In this document: piece by piece, positions 42,162-50,991 of the stretch
Layout: every line of letters begins with the position of its first letter
Position numbering within the stretch: position 1 is the stretch's first letter
From: Paenibacillus_AM sp052180255
GTDB lineage: Bacteria; Bacillota; Bacilli; Paenibacillales; NBRC-103111
Direction: 5' to 3'
NCBI RefSeq assembly: GCF_052180255.1
Contig: NZ_CP197466.1
Span: 1,426,001-1,490,000, forward strand
Length of the DNA stretch: 64,000 nucleotides
The notes under the pieces: generated by a model
Databases searched by the model: none
The model's input: the letters and a program-made list of their open reading frames with translations, nothing else
What the model was told of the DNA's origin: nothing
Translations under genes and position numbers: made by a program

Positions 42162-43375
42162 AATTGATTTCGTTGCTTTGGAGCAATATTCTTCACCGTA
42201 AAACCCTATCACTTCTAACCATTTTTTCGGTTGCTATCACGGTAGCGCTAGTCGTATTTCTATTACTTTGTAGTCAAGGGGTCGAACAAGGAGCGGAAAA
42301 AGGTTACGGTCCTTTTGAAGTAACGATCGGAGCGAAGGGGAGTGCTACACAACTCGCTCTAAATACGTACTACCATATTGGTGCTCCAACGGGTAATATT
42401 CCATACTCCTTGCTAGACGAGTTGCGGAAAGATGCTCAAGTAGATAGCGCCTATGCGATGACAACTGGGGATAATTACAATGGTTTTCCGATTGTCGGGA
42501 TGGAACAGGGCTATTTTGTAACACGATATGGCTCCGATAAGATGATGGCAAAAGGAAAACTCTATAGCAAGCTTGGCGAAGCCATAGTCGGTTCTCATGT
42601 AGCAAGTACATTGGGGCTGAAGGTGGGGGATACATTCCAAGGTGCTCATGGGCTTGTTAAAGGTGCAGTCGATGAGGAAGATGATAACCACGATGCTAGT
42701 GCTGGGGAGCATCACCATAGCTTTTCTTATACAGTTGTAGGCATATTACCGTCCTTATTAACTTCTGATGACAGGGCTATTTTTACAACGCTGGATTATG
42801 CGTGGGCTGTACATGAAAATCAACAGAGTGATCAAAGGGAAGTTACTACTCTACTAGTAAAGCCGAAGTCGTTACTCGGTGCGCAATCGATCAAGACGAA
42901 GTTTGGTCAGGTTAGTAACGTTCAAGCGATCTACACGAGCAAGGCAGTTGCTGATGTCGTAAATGTTGTAGATAAAGGTACGCAAGCATTAAGTGTAGTC
43001 ACGATCATATGTATTTTACTTGCCGCTGGCTCGATCTTACTTTCATTAATTGCGGCTGTGAACGAGCGCAAGAAAGATGTGGGGCTATTACGATTGATCG
43101 GGAAATCCAAGAAATTTATCTGGGCATCGCTCATTGGTGAAGGGATTGTATTAACACTAATTGGACTAATAGCAGGTTTATTGATTGGTCATGTAGGAGG
43201 GTTCTTAAGCCGTGAGGCGGTATTTGAGTTCTCAGGGCTCCAAATTCAATCGTGGGAATTGATGCCAGGCGAGTGGCTTCTTGTAGCAGGTACGTTACTG
43301 ATCGGTCTGTTAGCTTCAATTGGACCGGCGTTACAAGCGTACCGCGTGGATCCTCTCCAATTATTTAGGTCGTGA
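42158..43375 (+). CDS. FtsX/MacB-type ABC transporter permease
   Basis: Membrane subunit of 405 residues in the MacB/FtsX topology: one N-terminal membrane helix (about 16-40), a large extracytoplasmic domain (about 41-270), and three C-terminal helices with the R-K-K-D-V-G-L-L-R-L-I-G coupling segment. The extracytoplasmic domain contains an acidic, His-rich loop (residues about 172-188, D-E-E-D-D-N-H-D then G-E-H-H-H) suggesting metal contact. It overlaps the broken ATPase gene by four bases, and a DUF3299-like lipoprotein follows. The frame is intact although its ATPase is interrupted. Substrate unknown. Confidence 0.9.
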   Translation: MKLISLLWSNILHRKTLSLLTIFSVAITVALVVFLLLCSQGVEQGAEKGYGPFEVTIGAKGSATQLALNTYYHIGAPTGNIPYSLLDELRKDAQVDSAYAMTTGDNYNGFPIVGMEQGYFVTRYGSDKMMAKGKLYSKLGEAIVGSHVASTLGLKVGDTFQGAHGLVKGAVDEEDDNHDASAGEHHHSFSYTVVGILPSLLTSDDRAIFTTLDYAWAVHENQQSDQREVTTLLVKPKSLLGAQSIKTKFGQVSNVQAIYTSKAVADVVNVVDKGTQALSVVTIICILLAAGSILLSLIAAVNERKKDVGLLRLIGKSKKFIWASLIGEGIVLTLIGLIAGLLIGHVGGFLSREAVFEFSGLQIQSWELMPGEWLLVAGTLLIGLLASIGPALQAYRVDPLQLFRS

Positions 43376-43385
43376 GGTGATGGGA

Positions 43386-44177
43386 TTGAACATAACGAAA
43401 TATATGGTGTGGATTGGAACTGCAGCCCTTCTAATCACAGTGATGGGGTGTGGGCAGAAGAAGATAGAAGCTGGAGGTGAATCCTTTGGAAGTTCGATTG
43501 TGACGGCAGTTCCTTATAATTCGACAAGCCCTGCTCCGAGTCCAACAGCAAGCCCAAAGGCTTCTCTTGTTGATGAGCAACCAAGCACTGTAGCATCGTC
43601 GTCTTCGCTTCCTGCGGCAGAGGGGAATGCAACCAAACAGACAATAGAAGAACATCCAGTGGCCAAACAAGCAGAACAGCCGCAAACAGTCGCAAAATCT
43701 TCTTCATCAAGTGATAAGCCAGCTAAGGGGACGGACCAGAAGGCTACCTCAGCGGTCAAGCCTCAGCAGGTGGATGTGCAGCCAAGCACCAAACCGAAAG
43801 CACCCAACTTATCCAATGAAATTAACTGGTCACAGTTTTTTGACAATGAGAAGCAGGATCAACCATCGGAGCGTTTCTGGGATATGAGTGGTAAAACCGT
43901 TCAGATTAAAGGTTTTATGGGTGAGGTACTTTCTTTTGACAAGCATTGGTTTCTTCTCATCCCTAAACCAGGGGCAGAGTGCCCGTTTGATAACGGGAAC
44001 GAGACCTATTGGAATAAAATTATGATCGTTTTTGTTCCCGACAGTGTGAAGCTTCGTTACACTTCCGGTCCGTTGATGATAACAGGTAAGCTGGATGTCG
44101 GTATCAAGATGGATGAGTCCGGATATAAAACGATGTTTCGTCTATATGATGCATCTTTTGAGAAAATGAAAGAATAG
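43386..44177 (+). CDS. Lipoprotein with DUF3299-like C-terminal domain
   Basis: Exported lipoprotein of about 263 residues. The N-terminal signal has a lipobox ending V-M-G-C (Cys22). A Ser/Pro/Thr/Gln-rich linker (about 30-145) leads to a domain of about 110 residues. That domain contains F-W-D-M-S-G-K-T-V-Q-I-K-G-F-M and W-F-L-L-I-P-K-P-G-A-E-C-P-F, which resembles DUF3299. Such proteins accompany ABC exporters in zinc-responsive gene sets of other bacteria. GAGGTGA at 43374-43380 favours the TTG at 43386; the ATG at 43380 overlaps that site. It follows the permease gene by 10 bp. Role inferred only. Confidence 0.75.
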   Translation: MNITKYMVWIGTAALLITVMGCGQKKIEAGGESFGSSIVTAVPYNSTSPAPSPTASPKASLVDEQPSTVASSSSLPAAEGNATKQTIEEHPVAKQAEQPQTVAKSSSSSDKPAKGTDQKATSAVKPQQVDVQPSTKPKAPNLSNEINWSQFFDNEKQDQPSERFWDMSGKTVQIKGFMGEVLSFDKHWFLLIPKPGAECPFDNGNETYWNKIMIVFVPDSVKLRYTSGPLMITGKLDVGIKMDESGYKTMFRLYDASFEKMKE

Positions 44178-44271
44178 TTGTTCGTAAAATTTTATTTTGG
44201 AGTAGGAATATTTAACGAGCAGATCGCAAACAATATAAAGGTTATTTTAGTAATGGAAAGGAGGAACGAAG

Positions 44272-44475
44272 ATGCCAAACGAAATGAACAAAAATGGTGC
44301 AGGCGCAGCAGGAGCAGTAGGAGCAGCAGCAGGACAAGCTGCAGGTCAATCACGTTCTTATGCAGCAGATGCTGGCAAGAATGAAGATGTAGAGTTTGCA
44401 GCAGATGCAGCAGATGCTGCTGATGTTGCTGCAGCAGCACGCGCAAAAGCTGCGGATGCACGCCAAGATGACTAA
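44272..44475 (+). CDS. Small Ala/Asp-rich protein, possible spore protein
   Basis: A 67-residue protein that I do not firmly recognise. It starts M-P-N-E-M-N-K-N-G, has a Gly/Ala/Gln segment (A-A-G-Q-A-A-G-Q-S-R) and ends in repeated A-A-D-A units with A-A-A-A-R-A-K-A-A-D-A-R-Q. The segment D-V-E-F-A-A-D recalls the E-F-A site cut by GPR in gamma-type small acid-soluble spore proteins, and gamma types are also Ala/Gln-rich, but the usual Gln/Asn repeats are replaced by Ala/Asp. GGAAAGGAGG lies 7 nt before the ATG and a strong terminator follows, so it is a real gene. No clear sporulation promoter was found. Confidence 0.7.
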   Translation: MPNEMNKNGAGAAGAVGAAAGQAAGQSRSYAADAGKNEDVEFAADAADAADVAAAARAKAADARQDD

Positions 44476-44507
44476 CCTCCAATTTTGATTGCCAAAGAGT
44501 TACCCAA

Positions 44508-44542
44508 ATCGTACCTGCTTATAAAGGCAGGTACGATTTTTT
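44508..44542 (+). terminator. Terminator after the small Ala/Asp-rich gene
   Basis: An 11-bp perfect stem, ATCGTACCTGC (44508-44518) with GCAGGTACGAT (44527-44537), then six T. Confidence 0.93.
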
Positions 44543-44613
44543 GTCTTTCTGTGCGATAATATCAAATGTTATGATTTTATTCGTAATAGATCGAAAAGGC
44601 AGGGGAACCGAAC

Positions 44614-45318
44614 ATGAACGAATATGCGTTACAGGTGCGAATTGATCAAGCAGGCTACAGTAAAGATCAAACGACCATTCATGATATTGTTTTTTCGCTC
44701 AAACGGGGGCAATTAATAGGTATTATTGGACCCAACGGTGCAGGGAAAAGCACGACGATAAAAGGAATTCTTGGACTACTAGCTCATTGCGAAGGAGATA
44801 TCGCTTTTGAGACTGAACATGCGAAATTCGCATATATTCCTGAGCATCCAGTTATTTATGATGGCTTAACGATGTGGGAACATCTCGTGCTTGCGGCATC
44901 CGTGTATGAGATGCCACAAGAAGTGTTTGAAGAGCGTACAGAATTACTGCTTACGCGTTTTAAGCTAATGGAGGCGAAGCACGAACTTCCGGCTAACTTT
45001 TCCAAGGGGATGCAGCAAAAATTGATGCTCATTATTGGGTTTCTTAATCAGCCGGATGTGTATATTGTTGACGAGCCTTTTATCGGTCTGGACCCTCATG
45101 CTACAAAGGATTTATTAATGATGATTAATGAGGAAAAAGAGCGCGGTGCAGCTATCCTTATGTCAACACACGTGCTGGATACAGCAGAGCGAATATGTGA
45201 TGGTTTTGTACTTATATCCGGTGGGACAGTTGTCGCTCAAGGTACTCTCGATGATATTCGCGAAATATGTGAAATGCCAGAAGCTGCCCTATTCGATTGC
45301 TTCCATAAGCTGGTTTAG
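44614..45318 (+). CDS. ecsA: EcsA-like ABC transporter ATP-binding protein
   Basis: Nucleotide-binding subunit of 234 residues with Walker A G-P-N-G-A-G-K-S-T (about 39-47), signature N-F-S-K-G-M-Q-Q-K (about 130), Walker B V-Y-I-V-D-E-P and H-loop M-S-T-H-V. The next gene encodes an EcsB-type membrane protein, which identifies the pair. In Bacillus the Ecs transporter affects exoenzyme secretion, sporulation and competence; its cargo is not firmly known, though peptide or pheromone-related export has been proposed. The ATG follows GCAGGGGA. Starts a new transcription unit after a terminator. Confidence 0.85.
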   Translation: MNEYALQVRIDQAGYSKDQTTIHDIVFSLKRGQLIGIIGPNGAGKSTTIKGILGLLAHCEGDIAFETEHAKFAYIPEHPVIYDGLTMWEHLVLAASVYEMPQEVFEERTELLLTRFKLMEAKHELPANFSKGMQQKLMLIIGFLNQPDVYIVDEPFIGLDPHATKDLLMMINEEKERGAAILMSTHVLDTAERICDGFVLISGGTVVAQGTLDDIREICEMPEAALFDCFHKLV

Positions 45319-45330
45319 GGAGGGCATGTG

Positions 45331-46536
45331 ATGAATGTAAAACAGTTATTCTTACATCGAATCCGGTACAATGCAAAATTTCAGCTTCGTGTCATTTCAT
45401 TAATTATTGATTGGATAATTGCCTTATATCTTATTGTTCCACCTCTTTTGATTGGAGGTTATCAATACGTACAGCTGTGGAAACAGCCTCCGACATGGTT
45501 TGTGTTTATTATTTTACCGATCGTTCTTCTGGTTATTAAGTTGGTAGGCAGTGTTGGGAACAATCGCTTTTTTATTGAAGGTGCAGATCAATTATTTATC
45601 CTGCATCGTGATCGCTGGTATAAAGGAATTATGCGGTATGGACTTGTCTATTCCTTCTTTATTCGATTCGTGATCGTCACAGTCATTTGTGGGATATTTG
45701 CCCCTTGGTTCTACGCGCAACTGGGATATAACGGTCTGCAGTTCGCCAGTCTGGTTGTGGGTGGGACAGTTTACATATGGATTGAAAAGATTGTGAATGA
45801 TTTCATTGGGTTTAAGTTCAAAGGATGGATGTTTTACTTGATTCAGATACCATTAACATTGTTCGGCATCTTATTATTCATTGGAGGGGGTTACTTAATA
45901 ACGAATTTCCCTTGGATAGCAAGTGGGGCTTCTTTATTGATGTTACTCCTGATCCCTCTGGTCGGTCGCTGGAGGTTAGCTTGGCAGGGTACTTTCTACG
46001 AGCAAATAGACAAAGAGCTTGAAATGAAGACTCGGTTATTGTCTCTTATCATGATGCAGGTTGATGATAAGAAAAAACCAACCAAGCGTAGACGAGCGCT
46101 GCTCTTTCGTAAATCGAATCGTTTGTTCCGAAAATACACACCGATTAAGGGTGTTGCGGAGTGTTTAATCAAAGCTTTTATACGTGATGGAAAGCAGGTA
46201 AGACTATACTTACAGTGCATTATTCCAGTTTGCGGCGCCATGTTCTTAATTCCTGTTTTTGCAAAATGGATCTTATTTGGTGTTGTATTCATCATTCTTA
46301 ATATCTGGATGCGTGTGTGGACAAAAAATGCGCTGAAAGCTGATTTCCTGCAATTATTCTCTATATCCGATCGATTTAAGAGTGACGTGATGGAATTAAC
46401 TTCGTATTGGCTTGCAAGTCCGGGATTGCTTTTGGTAAGTGGAGTTATCGGGGCTGTTACATGGGGTTGGTTCGGGTTATTCCTTACAATGATCGGAACA
46501 AGTGGGATTCATTATGGATTGAACAAGTGGTACTAA
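45331..46536 (+). CDS. ecsB: EcsB-like ABC transporter permease
   Basis: Polytopic membrane protein of 401 residues, close to EcsB in length, with around eight membrane segments grouped at 25-70, 105-190 and 290-400 and a basic cytoplasmic loop at about 225-275 (K-K-P-T-K-R-R-R). It begins L-F-L-H-R-I-R-Y-N-A-K-F like the family. Adjacent ecsA encodes its ATPase. GGGAGGG at 45317-45323 points to the ATG at 45331 rather than the GTG just before it. No EcsC gene is present here. Confidence 0.85.
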   Translation: MNVKQLFLHRIRYNAKFQLRVISLIIDWIIALYLIVPPLLIGGYQYVQLWKQPPTWFVFIILPIVLLVIKLVGSVGNNRFFIEGADQLFILHRDRWYKGIMRYGLVYSFFIRFVIVTVICGIFAPWFYAQLGYNGLQFASLVVGGTVYIWIEKIVNDFIGFKFKGWMFYLIQIPLTLFGILLFIGGGYLITNFPWIASGASLLMLLLIPLVGRWRLAWQGTFYEQIDKELEMKTRLLSLIMMQVDDKKKPTKRRRALLFRKSNRLFRKYTPIKGVAECLIKAFIRDGKQVRLYLQCIIPVCGAMFLIPVFAKWILFGVVFIILNIWMRVWTKNALKADFLQLFSISDRFKSDVMELTSYWLASPGLLLVSGVIGAVTWGWFGLFLTMIGTSGIHYGLNKWY

Positions 46537-46564
46537 TTTTTAAATACATGGATGAGGGTTGCGT

Positions 46565-46593
46565 TTTACCCATAAGCGTTTGTATAGTACAAT
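46565..46593 (+). promoter_or_regulatory. Probable promoter of prmA
   Basis: TTTACC at 46565-46570 and TACAAT at 46588-46593 with a 17-bp spacer, 43 bp before the prmA start. Confidence 0.45.
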
Positions 46594-46635
46594 AAGCAAG
46601 ATAACTGAAACATGAAATCGGAGGCAATGTGAACG

Positions 46636-47604
46636 ATGCGTTGGCATGAACTTACAGTCAATACGACAGAAGAAGCAATTGAGATGGTAACGAATTTTAT
46701 ACATGAACTAGGTGCTGGTGGAGTATCAATCGAGGAATCAGGTACGCTCAATAAAGAACGTGACACCTCTTATGGCCAGTTGTATGATAAACCATTCAAT
46801 GACATTCCAGAGGGCCGTGCGGTCATCAAAGGATATTTTTCCACAGATGTAGACATGGTTGAAGTTCTTGAAGTGTTAAAAGAACGTGTAAATGAATTAA
46901 AGGATTTCAATATTGATACGGGCGCTCCTACATATGACGTTCGTGAAGTAGACGATGAAGATTGGGCAGATGCGTGGAAACAGTATTTTAAACCCATGCG
47001 GATTTCAGATCGTCTAACCATTAAACCGACTTGGGAGGAATATGAGGCTTCCCCTGGAGAGATCATTCTAGAATTGGACCCAGGAATGGCATTCGGTACG
47101 GGAACACATGCCACAACTTCCCTTTGCTTAAAAGCACTTGAGAAAGTAATCGCTGGCGACGAGGATGTTATTGATGTAGGTACAGGTTCGGGTGTGCTTT
47201 CGATTGCAGCAGCGAAGTTAGGTGCCCGTCAGGTGCTGGCTGTGGATCTTGATCCTGTGGCGGTGACCATCGCAGGTGAGAATACGAGCTTGAATGGGCT
47301 TGATTCACAAATTACGACGAAGCTCAGTGATTTGCTAGGTGTACTTAAAGAAAGTGAATCGGGTGCTGCTTTAAATGTAAAACTTCCTGTGCAAGTAGTG
47401 GTGGCTAACATTCTAGCGGAGATCATTCTTCTCTTTATTGACGATGTGTACCAAGTTCTGGAATCGGGTGGACGTTACATTACGTCAGGCATTATTATTT
47501 CGAAGGAGCAGCAAGTTGTCGATGGGCTTGTTGCAGCTGGCTTTGAAATTGAAGAGAAACAGTATGATGGTGATTGGGTTGTATTGATAGCGAAAAAACG
47601 GTAG
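46636..47604 (+). CDS. prmA: Ribosomal protein L11 methyltransferase
   Basis: Trimethylates ribosomal protein L11. 322 residues: an N-terminal substrate-recognition domain (about 1-60), a linker with D-E-D-W-A-D-A-W-K-Q-Y-F-K-P, and a C-terminal Rossmann methyltransferase domain. That domain has G-M-A-F-G-T-G-T-H-A-T-T, V-I-D-V-G-T-G-S-G-V-L-S (motif I) and V-V-A-N-I-L-A-E (motif IV). GGAGG is about 11 nt before the ATG. Downstream of the dnaK cluster as in Bacillus, though here other genes intervene. Confidence 0.97.
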   Translation: MRWHELTVNTTEEAIEMVTNFIHELGAGGVSIEESGTLNKERDTSYGQLYDKPFNDIPEGRAVIKGYFSTDVDMVEVLEVLKERVNELKDFNIDTGAPTYDVREVDDEDWADAWKQYFKPMRISDRLTIKPTWEEYEASPGEIILELDPGMAFGTGTHATTSLCLKALEKVIAGDEDVIDVGTGSGVLSIAAAKLGARQVLAVDLDPVAVTIAGENTSLNGLDSQITTKLSDLLGVLKESESGAALNVKLPVQVVVANILAEIILLFIDDVYQVLESGGRYITSGIIISKEQQVVDGLVAAGFEIEEKQYDGDWVVLIAKKR

Positions 47605-47614
47605 GTGACGAAGT

Positions 47615-48313
47615 TTGAGTAATTTTTTAGCGTTTCCTTTAGATCGAATTCCATTTGTGCTGCTGGTGCTTATGATTTCATTTAGCGTCCATGAATTTGC
47701 ACATGCGTATACAGCAACTAAATTCGGTGACCCAACACCGAGAAGCATGGGTCGTGTTACCCTAAATCCAAGATCACATTTGGATGTTTTGGGTACGATT
47801 TTGTTCGTACTATTTGGAATCGGTTGGGCGAAGCCCGTATTAATTAATCCATCCCGATTTAAACGTCCGCGCTTGATGTCTATTCTGGTGTCGGTTGCTG
47901 GACCTGTATCGAATTTAGTCCTTTCATTTGTGACGCTTGCTGTGTTTTTTGCGATGATCAAATGGGGATGGATTAACAGCTGGTCAGTAGGTGCGAAGGA
48001 TGCGGTGCTCGTTTTCATTGGCTACATGGTAAAGTTGAATTTATTCTTGTTTATTTTTAACTTGATTCCGATTCCGCCACTTGATGGTTACCGTATTTTA
48101 TCGGACTCTTTGCCAAGACGTATGGCGATGCAGCTGCGCCCTTATGAGCAATGGCTGTTTTATATTATATTGTTGGCTGTATTTATTAAGCCGATCTATA
48201 ATGTTACGTTGGGTCCAATTTTTAAGCTGCAATGGGTCATATTGGATTTGTTCAGTTCGATTTTGGAGCCGTTGTTCCATTTAAGAATTCCGATGGGAAT
48301 ATTTGGTCTATAA
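47615..48313 (+). CDS. Site-2 protease family (M50) membrane metalloprotease
   Basis: Membrane zinc protease of about 232 residues. The zinc motif H-E-F-A-H lies near residue 26 (S-V-H-E-F-A-H-A-Y), and the second motif N-L-I-P-I-P-P-L-D-G supplies the Asp ligand near residue 155. Four or more membrane helices surround them. Of the M50B subtype similar to Bacillus YwhC; substrates unknown. The TTG start at 47615 has AGGTGACG 4 nt upstream, 10 bp after prmA. RseP-type PDZ domains are absent, so it is unlikely to be the standard anti-sigma protease. Confidence 0.9.
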   Translation: MSNFLAFPLDRIPFVLLVLMISFSVHEFAHAYTATKFGDPTPRSMGRVTLNPRSHLDVLGTILFVLFGIGWAKPVLINPSRFKRPRLMSILVSVAGPVSNLVLSFVTLAVFFAMIKWGWINSWSVGAKDAVLVFIGYMVKLNLFLFIFNLIPIPPLDGYRILSDSLPRRMAMQLRPYEQWLFYIILLAVFIKPIYNVTLGPIFKLQWVILDLFSSILEPLFHLRIPMGIFGL

Positions 48314-48329
48314 GAGAGTAAAGGCAGAG

Positions 48330-49088
48330 ATGAGTATGCAGCGATATTTTATACCTAAAGAACAATTTAACGACGACTCTGTTACGATCACAGGTGATGA
48401 TGCTCATCATCTGGTACGTGTGATGCGTGCAGAGATTGATGATGAATGCATCTGCTCCAATGGCGAGGATCGAGAGGCAAGGGTTCGAATTGTCGCAATT
48501 GATAAGGGTAGTGTTACTGCGAATATTGTAGAAATGCTCCCACTAGCTGCTGAAGCACAAGTAAAAGTGTGGATAGCGCAAAGCTTGCCTAAGGGAGATA
48601 AGATGGAACTTGTCATTCAAAAAGGTACCGAGATCGGTGCGGCAGGTTTTATTCCTTTCGTATCAGACCGTACGGTCGTTCAATATGACGCGAAGAAGGA
48701 AGCGAAACGCGGTGAGCGTTGGAACAAAATTGCGAAGGAAGCTGCGGAACAAGCGCATCGTAATCGTGTGCCAAACGTGGAGTCTGTGCAGAGCTGGAAA
48801 AACTTTTTGAATAAGATCACCGATTTCGATGCGGCATGGATTTGCTACGAGCGTGAAGCGGGCCTATCTTTTCGACAGTTGGTACAGAAAAGCTTAACGT
48901 CATCTGAGCAACCTAAAGTGTTGTTAGTTATTGGTCCTGAAGGTGGATTTACAGAAGATGAAATTACAGAAGCCGAGCAGCGCGGATGTGTGTCGGTGTC
49001 ACTTGGTAAAAGAATACTACGAACTGAGACTGCCGCTATGGTTGGCTTATCTTGCATTTTATATGAATCTGGAGAAATGGGGGTTTGA
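48330..49088 (+). CDS. rsmE: 16S rRNA (uracil-1498-N3)-methyltransferase
   Basis: SPOUT-class methyltransferase acting on 16S rRNA. 252 residues: an N-terminal PUA-like domain (R-Y-F-I-P at 5-9, H-H-L-V-R-V-M-R), then the trefoil-knot domain with Q-K-G-T-E-I-G, I-G-P-E-G-G-F-T-E-D-E and L-G-K-R-I-L-R-T-E-T-A. The ATG at 48330 follows AAAGG at 48319-48323; an alternative ATG is 6 bp later, and an upstream in-frame extension overlaps the protease gene. mtaB follows after 3 bp, the usual prmA-rsmE-mtaB order. Confidence 0.96.
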   Translation: MSMQRYFIPKEQFNDDSVTITGDDAHHLVRVMRAEIDDECICSNGEDREARVRIVAIDKGSVTANIVEMLPLAAEAQVKVWIAQSLPKGDKMELVIQKGTEIGAAGFIPFVSDRTVVQYDAKKEAKRGERWNKIAKEAAEQAHRNRVPNVESVQSWKNFLNKITDFDAAWICYEREAGLSFRQLVQKSLTSSEQPKVLLVIGPEGGFTEDEITEAEQRGCVSVSLGKRILRTETAAMVGLSCILYESGEMGV

Positions 49089-49091
49089 CGA

Positions 49092-50429
49092 ATGTCGTCA
49101 GTAGCATTTCACACACTTGGGTGTAAAGTGAATTTTTACGATACAGAAGCCATCTGGCAAATGTTTAAGCATGAGGGATATGAACAGGTGGATTTTGAAC
49201 AAACCGCTGATGTGTATGTCATTAATACATGTACAGTAACAAATACAGGGGATAAGAAGAGCCGTCAGATGATTCGTCGTGCGATCCGTCGTAACCCGGA
49301 AGCGATTATCGCAGTTACTGGTTGCTATGCGCAAACGTCACCTGCTGAAATTCTTGCAATTCCTGGGGTTGATCTCGTTATTGGTACGCAAGATCGTGAT
49401 AAAATCATGACTTACGTGAATGAAATTAAATCCAAGCGCGAACCGATTAATGCCGTTCGTAACATTATGAAAACTCGCCAGTTCGAAGAACTGGATGTAC
49501 CTGATTTTGCAGATCGTACACGTGCATTCTTGAAAATCCAAGAGGGCTGTAATAACTTCTGCACATTTTGCATCATTCCTTGGTCCCGCGGACTTATGCG
49601 ATCACGTGAGCCTGAAAGTGTAATCAAACAAGCGCGTATGCTCGTTGCTGCGGGTTATCAGGAGATTGTTCTAACGGGTATCCACACAGGCGGTTATGGT
49701 GAAGATATCGACAACTACTCACTTGCTAAGCTGCTGTGGGACTTAGACAAAGTGGAAGGCTTAAAGCGTATTCGGATTTCCTCTATTGAAGCGAGCCAAA
49801 TCACAGATGAAGTACTTGAAGTGCTGGCTAGTTCGGATAAAATGTGCCGCCATCTCCATGTGCCGCTTCAAGCAGGTAATGATACGGTACTTGGACGTAT
49901 GCGTCGGAAGTATACAACAGAAGAATTTGGTCGCAAAATCGAACTCATTCATAAAGCGATGCCCGATGTCGCGATTACAACAGACATTATCGTAGGTTTC
50001 CCAGGTGAAACCGATGAGATGTTCCGTGAAGGCTTTGAGTTCATGCAAGCCATGAAATTCTCGGAGATGCACGTGTTCCCTTATTCACAACGTACAGGAA
50101 CACCTGCTGCACGTATGACAGATCAAATTGATGAAGAAGTAAAGAACGAACGTGTTCACGAGCTCATTGATCTTTCTGAAAAAATGCAACTTGCATACGC
50201 GGAGAAATTCGTTGGTCAAACACTGGAAGTTATTCCAGAACGCGCTCATAAAGGTGATGAAGATGGCCTTGTTATGGGTTATACAGATAATTATATTCAA
50301 GTTGTATTCCCAGGCAGTGAAGATTTAATTGGCCGCGTGTGTCAGGTGAAGCTGATTGAAGCGGGAGTTAATGAGTGTAAAGGGGAGTTAGTTGGCGTCG
50401 TACAGCTTGCAAAAGCCGCTAATAACTAA
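49092..50429 (+). CDS. mtaB: tRNA t6A37 methylthiotransferase MtaB (YqeV)
   Basis: Radical SAM enzyme adding a methylthio group to N6-threonylcarbamoyladenosine 37 of tRNA. 445 residues. Three cysteines of the auxiliary cluster lie in L-G-C-K-V-N (Cys10), N-T-C-T-V-T-N and T-G-C-Y-A-Q. The radical SAM triad is E-G-C-N-N-F-C-T-F-C near residue 152. A C-terminal TRAM domain binds tRNA. Starts 3 bp after rsmE with GGAGAAATGGGGG upstream. Clearly the MtaB rather than MiaB subgroup from context. Confidence 0.96.
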   Translation: MSSVAFHTLGCKVNFYDTEAIWQMFKHEGYEQVDFEQTADVYVINTCTVTNTGDKKSRQMIRRAIRRNPEAIIAVTGCYAQTSPAEILAIPGVDLVIGTQDRDKIMTYVNEIKSKREPINAVRNIMKTRQFEELDVPDFADRTRAFLKIQEGCNNFCTFCIIPWSRGLMRSREPESVIKQARMLVAAGYQEIVLTGIHTGGYGEDIDNYSLAKLLWDLDKVEGLKRIRISSIEASQITDEVLEVLASSDKMCRHLHVPLQAGNDTVLGRMRRKYTTEEFGRKIELIHKAMPDVAITTDIIVGFPGETDEMFREGFEFMQAMKFSEMHVFPYSQRTGTPAARMTDQIDEEVKNERVHELIDLSEKMQLAYAEKFVGQTLEVIPERAHKGDEDGLVMGYTDNYIQVVFPGSEDLIGRVCQVKLIEAGVNECKGELVGVVQLAKAANN

Positions 50430-50441
50430 GTTTTAGATACG

Positions 50442-50490
50442 AAAGAAGGATTTCATAATGCCAATTGGCAAAGTGAAATCCTTTCTTGTT
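50442..50490 (+). terminator. Hairpin terminator after mtaB
   Basis: Arms 50442-50455 and 50474-50487 pair with one mismatch and one wobble, with an inner TGCC/GGCA hairpin (50459-50462, 50467-50470). The T stretch is imperfect (TTTCTTGTT). Confidence 0.55.
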
Positions 50491-50533
50491 GGTAAAATAG
50501 AATTCCTACTATTCATGAAGAGGTGAAAGAAGA

Positions 50534-50965
50534 ATGTTGGAAATCTCAGCTGGTGGCGTTGTGTATCGCAAGGTGGATAACAAGCTGCAAATTCAAATGA
50601 TTAAAGATCGTTTTGGTAAAATGACCTTGGCCAAAGGTAAAATGGAGCTGGGTGAAACCGTGGAACAAACCGCAATTCGTGAAATCTGGGAAGAGACCGG
50701 TATTACAAGTGAAATCCGTGACTTTTTGGAAATGATCAAATACCAATTCACACACCCGGAAAAAGGTGTCATCGATAAGGAAGTCCATTACTTTCTCGCA
50801 GAAGCGATCAGCGGCGAAACCGTTGCCCAAATCGAAGAAATTGGGGAAGTTCACTGGTTAGAGCCTTTAGCGGCATGGCACGAGCAATTAAACGCGGGCT
50901 ACGACAACAATGACTCTGTCCTGCGATTGGGTCTGCAAAAATTAGGTGTAGTTGTTGACGTATAG
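50534..50965 (+). CDS. NUDIX hydrolase
   Basis: Nucleoside-diphosphate-linked substrate hydrolase of 143 residues. The Nudix box is complete: G-K-M-E-L-G-E-T then R-E-I-W-E-E-T-G-I (about residues 36-58). The protein begins S-A-G-G-V-V-Y, typical of the fold. AGAGGTGA lies before the TTG/ATG region; the ATG at 50534 is used. Substrate (oxidised nucleotides, dinucleoside polyphosphates or others) cannot be read from the sequence. Single-gene unit, convergent with the next gene. Confidence 0.9.
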   Translation: MLEISAGGVVYRKVDNKLQIQMIKDRFGKMTLAKGKMELGETVEQTAIREIWEETGITSEIRDFLEMIKYQFTHPEKGVIDKEVHYFLAEAISGETVAQIEEIGEVHWLEPLAAWHEQLNAGYDNNDSVLRLGLQKLGVVVDV

Positions 50966-50991
50966 TCTCTTATGATAAATGTTTTGTAGGC

